DNA of 64,000 nucleotides from Calliopum simillimum. Taxonomy: Eukaryota > Arthropoda > Insecta > Diptera > Lauxaniidae. Made by a program: the position numbers and the translations under genes. The DNA is taken from the NCBI GenBank assembly GCA_951812925.1, contig OX638370.1:107150897-107214896 (forward strand). The letters run 5' to 3'. The notes beneath the pieces are model-generated. The model ran no database searches and was not told where the DNA came from. It saw only the letters and a program-made list of their open reading frames with translations. Below are positions 36,938 to 47,180 of the stretch, piece after piece. Position 1 is the first letter of the stretch. Each line of letters begins with the position of its first letter.

Positions 36938-37969
36938 ATGGCAAACGAGCTATAAGTTCAAAGCCTATAATAAAAATTTTTGAAGACCACCCGGGGTGGA
37001 CTTCCAATAGAATTGCTCGGAAACGCTAAGTTAATGTAAAATTGGTATCAAGAGTTCTGAAAAAATTTAAGGAAGACTTGGATGTGTTTCGAAAGCCAGG
37101 TTCCGTGAAAGAAAAAGGCATTCGTGACCAAAACAAAAAGAAGAACTTCGTCACAATTTTGAAAAGAACCCCAAAAATTCATGCAGAAAACTGGCACAGA
37201 AGGTAAAGTGTTCCGAGTTTTTAGTTCGCAAGGCCAAAAAGGAGGTTAGTTTGAAGACATTTAAGGTACAAAAAGTTTCTGACAGAAATGCTATGAAGAA
37301 CACGAAAGCAAAACACCATGCCATAAAATTAAAAATTAATTTTTTTTCCATAAATTCAAATGCTGAATCATGGACGACGGAACGTATGCCTTAGTCGATT
37401 TTACGCTGCTTCCAGGCCAAAAATTTTACACTGTAAACTCGCGGGGGAATGCGGACAAAAAGCTTAAGTCAAAAAAGCAGTCAAAATTTCCTCGTAAGTT
37501 CTTGGTTTGGCAAGCACACTGCAGCTGTGGCAAAAGGAGCAATTCTTTTGTAACCACTGGAACAGTAAACTCCGAATTCTATATTAAGGAATGCTTGGAA
37601 AAAAAGTTTAAGCCTTTCCTACGAAAGCATGAAGTTTCCAATTTCTTTTGGCCAGACCTAGCATCTTGTCATTAAAGTAAATTGGCCTTGGAGGGGTACT
37701 CAAGAAATAATGTGATTTTGGTGCCTCGTGAAGCAAATCCTCAAAACTGTCCAGAACTCTGGCTAATTGAAAGATACTGGGCTTTGGTCAAAAAGGAGAT
37801 AAAGGCAATAGAAAAAGTTGCCAGGGATGCTAAAAACTTTCGAGAAAAGTTGTGTTCAGCAGCTAGAAAGTTATCAAATAATACCATAAAATCCTTAATG
37901 AAAGGAGTGTCAGAAAAGTTACAAAAAAATTGTAAAACAAATATTATTAAAATTCTAGATACATTATAA
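36938..37969 (+). pseudogene. Tc1-like transposase, DD37E type, with several lesions
   Basis: The likely start is ATG 36938, with a one-base loss immediately after it; the right frame then reads GKRAISSKPIIKIFEDHPGW, a DNA-binding domain. Further frameshifts occur before 37370. From there MDDGTYALVDF holds the first catalytic D, and FFWPDLASCH the second. After an in-frame TAA at 37673-37675 the frame continues with LVPREANPQNCPELWLIERY, whose E is the third catalytic residue, and ends in a TAA at 37967-37969. I count 37 residues between the last D and E. The enzyme would act on this element's ends. It is inactive here. Confidence 0.88.
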
Positions 37970-38081
37970 AAATTGTAATAAAATGGCGGTTCAAGAATGA
38001 GTCTAACTTTTAAAATCGGACTACTAGTTCCAGAGATTTTTTGAATTTTGTATGGGACAATTTTATCGAACGCAGTCCTTA

Positions 38082-38400
38082 TTTGAAACTAGATGCACAG
38101 ATGTGTTAAGTTGATACCATATAAAAAACCTTATGAAAAATTTAGGGGATTGGACGAGGGGTTTTGGACTCTTCATACAAAAAAAAAAAAAAAAAACACT
38201 AAAACAGTATATTACAGCACCTATAGCAACTATCGGTGTGTTATATGACACTTGAACGTATGTTTGCAAAACTCACAACGAAATGTGTGGGGGTGAGATC
38301 AAAATAAAAATTCCGTGCACTAGGAGCAGTAAGTAAAGAATTTTAGTTAAAAAAATTTATTTGAGAATTCTATTTCGGGTGGGAGGCCGTGTTGCTATAT
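38082..38400. repeat. tandem array, right part
   Basis: The ~140-bp unit resumes after the Tc1-like element (GAAACTAGATGCAC, CTTCATACAAAAAA, ACACTAAAACAGTATATTAC). It then passes into ACTAGGAGCAGTAAG, shared with the 17.6-kb copy. Confidence 0.65.
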
Positions 38401-38459
38401 AGCAACTTTTTAATCTGCAATTTCTTTTACTTATAACACTCGATACACAATCTTAAATC

Positions 38460-38830
38460 CTTCACAATGATTTTTATATCTTTTTACGACTATGTAGGTT
38501 CTTGAAATTCCCTCTTCAACAACCTTTTCTATGTAACTTTTGGTCTACCATGTCGGCCACTGCCTTATGGATTGCATCCAAGCGCTTGGCGGCAAACCTC
38601 GCTGTGTGGTTTTCGCAGACAACGTTTTATTCGGCATAACTTAATCTCGTTTACTATGGACAATCTGGTTGCATTTCAGATGTAATTCGGTATTAAATAT
38701 GGTGCGATGTAGTGGCATAGACCTCATTTTGCCGCTTTCTCTATCATGTCTTCCGGCGCCTTCGCCTCTTTCGCTCCCCTCTGCCTATGTGCTAGTGGTG
38801 CGATGTTACCGAGTATTTAGTATGCGCCAT
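38460..38830 (-). pseudogene. decayed LINE tail, relative of 36460-36900
   Basis: The plus strand aligns in order with 36530-36790 (GGTCTACCA, ACTGCCTTATGGATT, CGCTGTGTGG, AATCTCGTTTACTATGG). No open frame survives. It is interrupted at 38710-38795 by an 86-bp insertion. Confidence 0.75.
38710..38795. mobile_element. 86-bp insertion with 10-bp direct repeats
   Basis: TGGTGCGATG occurs at 38700-38709 and 38796-38805, flanking 86 bp of pyrimidine-rich sequence absent from the related LINE at 36.7 kb. This looks like a target duplication around a very short insertion of unknown type. Confidence 0.6.
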
Positions 38831-39060
38831 AGGAAATATGGGATTTAAAAAAAGAGATGTAATTTTTTTTAAATAATATTTAAAACACGTAAGCGTTGCC
38901 GAATGGCAACAAAAATCTTAAAATTTGTAAATCTTTCTTTGCACCAAACTCATGAACAATTTCTTTCTTTTAATTTGATTTAATGCATTAAACCATTTCA
39001 TTTTAAGCAATTCAAATGCCAAAATACACAAAAGGTTTTAATTTACCCGCCCCTCTCTTA

Positions 39061-39858
39061 CAGTGAGTCACATATGTATTTTGCATACAAAAAATATTCA
39101 AAAATTCGAATTTATACTCAATTTTTAGCCGTTTCATTCTTGGAAAAGTAATATTTTTTTTATAAACTTCGAGTCATTGGAACGTTAACTATGATACCAC
39201 TTCATAAAAAAAATAAAATAATGCGTTCTAATCCGCCAAAAAGCAAAGAAATGATTTATTCATCTTTTTTATAAGGTCACAAAAGTATTTTGCTTTTTAG
39301 TAATATTTTACTTTGAGATTATTTATCAAGTAAAAGAGGCTTTTTTAATAATAACCATGGTAGCCATTATTTGAAGAGACATCATATAAACATCTTTGCG
39401 AGGATTTCATCCCTTTACGACATTTTCAGTCGGTGCTTTTTCCCATTTTTCTTGCAGTACTTGTTTGAGCACATTTCTTTGATAAAATATGGTATTTTCC
39501 GACCTTTCCACTATATAAGGCCAAAAAATTTCTATTGGATTCGAAAAAGAATATCGCGGTGGTGTTTTAATTTCTTTGGGGTTGTACAGAAGTGTCCCAG
39601 GATGTGTATTTAGGGTCAATGTCTTTTGAAAATAAGAAGTCATCTTGTGGTAAACCCATTTTTTAAGTACTGGGTCCAAATTTTTTATGTTAAATGGGAC
39701 TGATGTTCATGTCTATCCATATTGCCACCGATAAGTTTAAGTTTCCCTATTCCATGAGCCAAGAATAGCCCACGACACACCATCATGTAAAATTATTGCT
39801 TTTAAGTTATAAAAGTTAAGGGTTTTATTTGCTTTATGCCAGACCATGCGACTCACTG
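39061..39858 (-). mobile_element. Tc1-like element, internally deleted
   Basis: The ends CAGTGAGTCACAT and CAGTGAGTCGCAT (complement) differ at one base. The flanking TA lies at 39059-39060 and 39859-39860. Length is 798 bp, so roughly half is missing. Confidence 0.85.
39350..39800 (-). pseudogene. Tc1-like transposase relic
   Basis: The minus strand shows, with stops between them, MVCRGLFLAHGIGKLKLIGG (family pattern MVWGCFSxxGxGxL), NMD, then PPRYSFSNPIEIFWPYIVER, where NPIE contains the third catalytic residue, and LKQVLQEKWEKAPTENVVKG. The QQDN block with the second aspartate is not found, in line with an internal deletion. A 90-codon stretch (39407-39679) is still open. Confidence 0.75.
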
Positions 39859-39860
39859 TA

Positions 39861-42001
39861 TATCTGGAAAACTCTCAAAAATAAAAAAAAACAACATTAT
39901 ATTCTTCAAACCCACTCAAGATTTGCAAAAACATTAATAAACATTGAAGCTTTACAATTGTTTTTCCAAAGCTTAAACTTTTATACCATATGACAGCACT
40001 CGCCATTAATGGGCTAAGCTGCTTTACTGGACCTAATCGTTGCGGAAAATGTTTTTATGGATTAAAACAACTGCTTCCAAGTTAAAACTGATTTGAATGG
40101 CTTATAGCCAAAAGATTAATTTATCAACACCAAGGGGCTTAAGGTTTTGAAGAATATACTTCTGGAAAGTTCTATAAATCAGAGTAAAAAATTAAATTCA
40201 ACACGCAATTCAAAAATCAAAAATAAATTCATTAGAAAATTTTGCTTCTTGGAAGCGATCCACATTCTTCAAGCCAACAATTCTTGACTTCATTAAATTT
40301 AATTGATTTGGATTTCCATTAATTCAAGTTGAAGAAAAATAAAAAAAATCAACCAACATAAGAAAAGAATGACAACACCTTACCCGCGCGTAAACTCGAG
40401 CTATTGATGGTGGCTGGAAAGAATAACCCAAGCTGCATAGAAAAAACAACAACACATAAAAGAGTCAGTGAAAGCAATAGCGTAAAATGATGAAGAGAAT
40501 GACTGGCATAAATAAACGAAGACAAGATGCCAGCGGATAGAAGCACAAAATATCAAGCTGTTGCAAGGAGATTCCAACTTACTTATTCCATATTTTAGTT
40601 AAGAATTTTACCATCTTATGCCACAAGTATTTCGTAAATATTTTATTTATTTCATTTTCAATTACAATGAATGCCAAAATACTTGGATAGAACAACAACA
40701 TAATCCCCTATTAAAATAAAACCGAATATCATGGAAACATTTTGTGGTTTTGCTTTTTTACTGCTCTGTGGTTATTGAAACTAAAGCAATATTTTGATAT
40801 TTGGTTTTTTGAACGAATTAAGCTTCAATTTATTTAAATTTTATTCAAAAATATTTATATACAGCACTGAAGAATGAAGAATGCTTACTTTAAGTGGGAA
40901 GCGTAACAATTCGTTATGATGAATTTTGAATTCATTTTTATAATTATAAATAGCCAGCATCAATTATTTAAATATTTAAAGTGTTTCTCTTTAAGTCTAC
41001 TTTAACTACTTTATAAAATATTATTTAAGAAATGTTTACAAGAAAATGATTTATATTTAAGAATTGGCATTTTTGGGTACTCGTTCATTCATACAGAAAA
41101 ATATATTTAAGAAAAAGGTTTTCTTTACCCAAAATTTATTTTTTTTTTTCTTTCTTTTTTTATTACATTCGAGTGCTTTTAACTTAATATTTTCTGCTTT
41201 CATTGTGATCCTTTTACTACTACCTTTTCCCTGCATTATTCCCTTTTCCACTTATTATCCTTTATAAATTTAAAGTGACCCCGTATATTAACACAAATGC
41301 TTTCTTTATCTTTTATGCCGTGATTTATTCATTCGAACAAATTGTTCACTTTTATGTTTGAATGCATTAACAATACATTGAAGTGCTCAGCTACTCATGT
41401 GTACGTATATTTGTATAGGTACCAAATCAAAATAACACACAAAAATATATAAATTACATATACAAGCGCATTTCAAATACATGTGTTATGCGGAAGTTGT
41501 AGACAAGCAATTTGTCACTTTTACAGCTGCCGCATAGATGCGTTTGAAACACACCCACTTTTACATTTCGCTAACGCATTATATGTTTTTGTATGGGTTG
41601 AATTATTTTTATCTAATTTTGATTTATTTTTTAAAAAAAAACGTTGAAGAATGTGGTAAAATAAGTTCAAAAATGTGAAAAAGTCAAAAAATTCGAAAAA
41701 TGCAGAAAACGTTCAATAATTTTGAAAATGTGAATATGTTGAAGAAGTCAATTAAATGTTGAAAAGCTCAGAGAACTTTAAATTGGATAAAAGATAATGA
41801 AGAACTCAAAATATGTTCAGAAAATTTAAATATTTGAAAAATTGGCATAAAATTTTTCAGGAAGTGAAAAAAATTTAGGAAAAAACAAAAATTCGAATTC
41901 CACTTTCGCACGAAAGTGGATATGAAGTGGAATGCAAAACTTTTTGAAAAGTCCGCCAAACTATTGAGCTTATGATACGACTTTTCAATGAATTTTGCTT
42001 T
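39861..42001. other. AT-rich stretch without a gene
   Basis: No homology. 41640-41960 is an A-rich tract with loosely repeated GAAAAATGT-like words. A perfect short hairpin CCACTTTCG-CA-CGAAAGTGG lies at about 41900-41920. Confidence 0.5.
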
Positions 42002-42005
42002 TTAA

Positions 42006-42326
42006 CCCTTTCGACCCGACAAAAAACTGTAGGGTACACAATATTTGTGATAGGTTAACCTTAGAAACTAAATTTAAGTAAAATGTTTGACCGTCTCTAA
42101 ATTCAAATTTTCACCGCCAGAGGCGCTTCCGGTCTATTCTCCCAATAGATGTTTTTGATTTGAATTTTTGGGATACATTGTCCTTGGAATGGTTATAAGG
42201 AAAAACAGTGGTTACTAAAAATTGCATTAATTTTATTAATTCATTCAATTTAAGTGACGTTCATAACCGAGTTATGTATTTATTCAAAAATTTTTGGGAT
42301 ACATTGTCCCAACCGGTTCGAAAGGG
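42006..42326. mobile_element. piggyBac-type MITE, 321 bp
   Basis: The inverted ends CCCTTTCGACCCG and CCCTTTCGAACCG (complement) are flanked by TTAA at 42002-42005 and 42327-42330, the target and end type (CCCT...) of piggyBac elements. GGGATACATTGTCC occurs twice in direct orientation inside (about 42170 and 42297). There is no transposase. Confidence 0.82.
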
Positions 42327-42548
42327 TTAAAGCAGTTTTGTTAATGTTTGATGATAGTGTTAGTAAGAATTGTTCGAAAATAGGATGCCGTCTTATTTTG
42401 TTAATCCAATTGTAATAGAACATCCAATAAAATGCATAGAGAATGAAAAAAATCTGTCCTCAAATCAGAAAAAAAATCCTTAATAGGGCAACTCGGCTAG
42501 TATATTGTCGTTGTTAATGTGAAACTCAATTAAATTTAAATTGATGAG

Positions 42549-43257
42549 CTAAAGGTGTTTTTCAAAATCAAAAATTTGTCTGATATTCATATTCTTCAAT
42601 CTGATTTAAATAATGTTTCTTCATGGTTTCTAAATAGTAAGCTACCTCTTAATCTTAATAAATGCTATCATATGACTGTTGCTAAAATTAATTCGCCCAT
42701 AGTATTTTCATATTCGCTTGGTGGTAGGCCTTTGGTAAAGGTTAATGAGATGCGTGATCAATAGTCATATAAATAGAATTTTACCTAAGGCTTAATCACT
42801 CCTAGCGTTCATTAAACGAAATAGTTCTGCTTTTTTAAATCCATATACTCTAAAACAGTTATATATGTCCTTTGTCAGATCCAATATTGAATTTGCTTCA
42901 TTCATATGGAATTCTTACTACGATATTCATATTGTTCGGTTGGAAAGAATTCAGAAAAAGTTCATTAAATTTGCACTGCGTTTAATTCCTTTTACTGAGC
43001 CTGTTTCCTCATACAAATCTCGCTGTTTGCTAATCAATTCAAACTCTCTTGATACTCGACGTATTCTTCATAGTACTTTGATAATTTATGATTTGATTAA
43101 TGGTTATATTGATTGTTCGGATTTGCTAGGGCTCATAACTTTTAATGTACCATATAGAACCTTGTGGAATTCTGTTTATTTTAATATTAAATGCCATAGA
43201 TCCAATTACGCTATTAATAAATCTATTAATAGAGCCCTCATTGCTTTAAATACGTAG
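42549..43257 (+). pseudogene. LINE reverse transcriptase, C-terminal part
   Basis: First frame: LQSDLNNVSSWFLNSKLPLN followed by LNKCYHM, the conserved block after the catalytic centre of LINE reverse transcriptases, then YSLGGRPLVKV. After a frameshift or stop near 42764-42850 a second frame (42865-43257) reads MSFVRSNIEFASFIWNSYY followed by LERIQKKFIKFALRLIPF, the thumb/post-RT region with its basic (R/K)F(I/L) motif. The YADD catalytic centre lies upstream and is missing. The pattern fits jockey/CR1-type LINEs. Confidence 0.8.
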
Positions 43258-43410
43258 GGCCCAACAAAAGTTCGCTTAGTTGGTGTCATGTTATAAATTT
43301 TTAGTAAATCAAAAAATTGCGTATTATTTGTTATAGTCTTACGATATATCATTTTAATTTTCAGAAAGATCGGTCAAATAGAGAGAAGAAAACGTAAAAT
43401 TCGTGAAACA

Positions 43411-43977
43411 ATGTCAGCAGATATTCCAATGCCAACGCAGCAAGAGATTCGGTATGCTATTCTTTTTGGATTTCGAGGTAAGCTCAAGCTTATGGAAATA
43501 TTTAATGAATGCCAAATAGCATTTGAAGTTAATGCGCCATCCCTCGTGACTATTTCAAAGTAGTTCCGAAGATTCCAGACTGGTAATTTTTCTCTGGAGG
43601 ACGAACCTCGAGAAGGCCGCCCAAAATCTTCAACTGGTTATGAATGTGTAGCGCTGGTTAAGTCTAAAATTGACGAAGATCCAAGATTGACCCAGGAAAT
43701 CATTGCTGAGGAACTGGGCTTGAATGCCATGGCTGTATCGCAAATATTAAAAAATGATATTGGATGCGCGGAGAGATCTGCACGATGGGTTCCTAGAATT
43801 TTAAGTGATGCTCAAAAAGAGGCATGTGTGCGTTTCGCTAAGTATTTTCTTGAAAAATTCAAAAATGGAGGGTCTAACACCTTCAAGAAAATCGTAACAG
43901 GTGATGAAGCATGGTTTTAGAAGTACGACCCTGAAACCAAACAACAATCCATCAAATTAGCCATTTCATGCCTAACG
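43411..43977 (+). pseudogene. mariner transposase fragment, N-terminal part
   Basis: From ATG 43411 the frame reads PMPTQQEIRYAILFGFRGKL, FRRFQTGNFSLEDEPREGRP, LTQEIIAEELGLNAMAVSQI (helix-turn-helix), ARWVPRILSDAQKEACVRFA and KIVTGDEAWF, where the D is the first catalytic residue. A TAG interrupts at 43561-43563 and another follows AWF at 43918-43920. A few codons (YDPETKQQS) continue the family pattern before homology ends near 43977. The rest of the catalytic domain is absent. It follows directly after the LINE fragment, possibly inserted into it. I could not define its inverted ends. Confidence 0.82.
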
Positions 43978-43984
43978 TAACAAG

Positions 43985-44690
43985 AACTATTTCGGTTTTC
44001 ACTGAAATTTGATAAAATTGTATATTACTTGGACATTTATTAAACGATTTTCTTCTTCAGCCATTTAGAAAGGTATTGAATCAGGCTAAAAGCACAAGGT
44101 ATATATTTGGTGAAAAGTACTAAATTGAGTATATTTTAAGTACGAAAATTACAAAACAAAATTCTACATGGTCTACTTTTTCGATCACATCTTATGCTTA
44201 TAGCAATCAATACCTTTCCCAAATAGATAAGACTATGAACATCGGTCGGGAAATGTCTTAGTTATGGAAGATTTCGTAAAGCAGTATCGGTCGGTATCGG
44301 TTTGAATTTTTCAATAACTCCTAAACCAAATGGGTAATTTTGATTTCTTGTCTTTGGAATTAAGTACGTTTGCTAAATACAAAAACTGTCTTTGCACTTA
44401 TATCCTGATTCAATACCTTTCCAGATATGGTCTGAATACGAAAATCGGTTTAGAAATTTTCAAGTTATGGATAATTTAATGAAGGAGTGCTTCTCATAAA
44501 TTACCGATTTTGTCACTTTTTGCATGCCTCCAATTTTTTTTTCTTGGTACGCTTGGAATGGAATGGTTAATTGAAATCATTTTCATAGAAATTGGAATCA
44601 GAGGCCGATCCTGCTTAGCAATAATATAAAGAGCAAGTTTTGTCATAATATCTATACGTAATATGCGAAAATTCTTTTATAATTATTAGG
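43985..44690. other. repeat-like stretch without a gene
   Basis: Loosely repeated blocks (CAATACCTTTCC at about 44209 and 44430; GAAAATCGGTT and ATCGGTCGG words; AGTTATGGA twice) suggest an old degenerate repeat of about 200 bp. Confidence 0.45.
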
Positions 44691-44800
44691 GGGTGCATAG
44701 GGCTGAAATGAAGCGTCTCCATCTAACGCAATTTTTTTCTATGGCTTTTGTTGCCCTCCACAATTTTTCCCATTCCTAGATTTGGAGCTACAATGACGTT
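44690..44800 (-). pseudogene. short decayed LINE tail
   Basis: GTGCATAGGGC, TCTCCATC, GCCCTCCACAATTTTTCCCA and ATTCCTAGATTTGGA follow the order of 36468-36560. It is much decayed. Confidence 0.55.
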
Positions 44801-45729
44801 CTTCTTATACTACAGTTGAGTACATTTTTGTTTCTTAAAATTTACTTTTGAAGTTTGATAAGTTAAGAGTATACGGAAGTATAGTAGTTGCCACTATTAC
44901 AACGAGACGCAAACTCAAGTATTCATAATTTACGAAAAAATAACACAAAGAAAAGAACATCTTTGCATAGCATAATTTTGTTTTCGTAAGCAACTTTCTT
45001 GCTGCTCAATTTCTGTGCAGCGTTTGCTTTAATCGCTTGTTGCCGCTAATTTCTGCTTCAACTTTCATTTTACATAACTAATTTGTAATTTTTTTCTCTC
45101 GGCTAACATACAAGTGTCTACTTTTAGGCGCACTTCAAGAGCTTAAATTAATTTCTGTTGTCTTTTGCTATTGTTTTCAAGTTTATTTATGTTTTTTTCT
45201 TTCGCATTTCTCGTTTTCTTCTTAAAAGTTTTCTTTTGTTTTGTATTCTATTGCAACTTTTCAAGCAGAGAGTCCTTGTGCGCAAATATCATTTAGAACA
45301 ATGTTTATAGTAGTAGTACTTGACATTTTCCGTCTCTATCTTTCTCTATATAGCTGTCTCTTTCTTGCTTTTTGCGCTCATATCTCTTAACTGATTTTGT
45401 TTTCTTTGCGTTTTTTGTGTGTTTCCTGCAAGTTACTCTGTAGCTCATCTCAATTATATTTTCATGTGCCGCAATGTCCTTTCGTGCTACTTTAAACCAT
45501 CATCATCATCTTTTCATCCTTTTATTCATTCATACAAAGTTGGGGGTGCTCATGACACTTGAGCGCGCTTTAGTTAAACTTTGGTCTGACAAAAGAAAAT
45601 GCAGGGCTACAGTTGGTACAAGGGGTAAAATTGGTAAAGAAACTAGTTGCTTTTAGGCTTTTTTTAAAGGTTTTCCAAACATCTTCTTTGTACTTGTATA
45701 GCCTCTTTGTTATTATTGTTATATTTGTT
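44801..45729. other. T-rich stretch without a gene
   Basis: Nothing recognised; T/C-rich tracts and a CATCATCATC run at about 45498. Confidence 0.5.
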
Positions 45730-46790
45730 AATTGACTCATGTGAATTTGGCTCCGTTATTTTCGAAAACCAAAAATTTTTTAGAATTCTGGGTTCGATGG
45801 GAATATTTCTGGAATTCTTTCACAAAATTCGAAGGAGTACTGTGAAATTGGACCAAAAATTGGAGGTGTACCGGTGTTCCGGAGGTGTTTTGATAACATT
45901 TTTGAGCTCACAAGAAAAAGTTCTGGAGCTCTTAATTTTTCGGAAAAAATTTTCCATAAAAAAGTTTCTAACAAAAAAAAAAAAAAAACGTTCGATAACA
46001 GATCTGAACAGTGCTTGAAGAGTTCTAAAGAAAATCCTTGGCGGTTCAGCGGATTGTTTAGGGCTTGCAGAATTTTTAACATGGGTGTTCGTTCAGACGT
46101 AAGAAAAACCGCATCTCATTGATGTGTCTGATTTGCTAAATTCAGTGCGTCACCTTCGAAAAATGATTTTTGAATATATTGGGCAAGGCGCTCAAAAGAA
46201 GTCAGTAACGCAGGCTGAAAAATGCTTCTAATTTATCTAAAATTGATGATTTGCGGTCCAGAATTGGGTACCACATGTTTGAAAAATAACTTGTTTTTTT
46301 TTTCGAAAAAGTCACACTTGCTGACAATTATTCATATGTATTTTATATCGTTCTTTGTATGGAGTTGAAATACCTTTCTTTATAACTGGAAAAGTAACTA
46401 CCCAAACAAGCAAGTGTTAGGTGAGATGGTGGGTTGAGCGTATTGATGTTTGTAAGAGCAACTCATAGCAATTAACAACTCATGTGAAGTTGGCTCCGTA
46501 ATTTTAGAAAACCGAAAATTTTTTTAAAGTTCTGAGTTTGTTGGGAATAGTTCTGCAGTCCTTTCACAAAATTCGGAATAGTTCTGTGAAATTGGACCAA
46601 AAATTGAAGGCGTATCGTCTTTTGCTCAGCGCTGTGTTTTTTCTGTAGAGGAGATCTGATAACATTTTTGAGCCCACAAGAAATAGTTCTGTTGTTCATC
46701 ATATATATTTTTTTTTTGGTGAAAAATTTTTTAGAAAAATTACAGATCTGGATAGTGCTCGAAGAGTTTTTAAGGAAATTCTAAAAACAT
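45730..46790 (+). repeat. direct duplicates of a ~320-bp repeat
   Basis: Copies at about 45735-46060 and 46480-46790 share ACTCATGTGAA, TTGGCTCCGT, CTTTCACAAAATTCG, TGTGAAATTGGACCAAAAAT and GATAACATTTTTGAGC in the same order. The open frames across them (45707-46018 and others) are by-products with no domain. Confidence 0.7.
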
Positions 46791-47175
46791 TTTTCGGAAA
46801 TATTCGTAATTTTCATTTTAATCGCAAAATCAGAAAAATTTTCCTTATTTTCTTCTAAATATCCAAAAATTAAAATTTTTTCGTAGAGGAGTTCTGTTTG
46901 GAGTTCTAAGTTGCGCTGGAAGGGTTCTGAAGAAAATATTAAGTAAAATTTCTGCAAAATATTTGTACTTTTCATTTTAATCGAAAAATTAGGAAAAATT
47001 ATCGGTCTTTTACTAAACCTTCGAAAAGGAATATCCGTAGAAAAGTTGTGATTGAAGTTCCGGATAGGGCTTAAAGAGTTCTAACGAAAATCCTAATAGC
47101 ATTTTTCTGAAATATTCGTATTTTTCATTTTAATCCCAAAATCAGAAAAATTTTCTGTTTTTTTTTTTCTAAGTA
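46740..47175 (+). repeat. ~160-bp tandem units following the duplicate
   Basis: Three units share TTTTTCATTTTAATC, AAAATCAGAAAAATTTT, AAGAGTTCTAACGAAAATCC and GAAATATTCGTA-type blocks. Confidence 0.65.
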
Positions 47176-47180
47176 TCCAT

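Larger units (their letters stand above)
36302..38079 (+). mobile_element. Tc1-like element carrying a LINE insertion
   Basis: The inverted ends AGGACTGCGTTCGATAAAAT and then TGTCCCATACA match exactly over about 30 bp. The flanking TA lies at 36300-36301 and 38080-38081. Without the LINE and its duplicated target it would be about 1.3 kb, a normal Tc1/mariner size. Confidence 0.93.
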
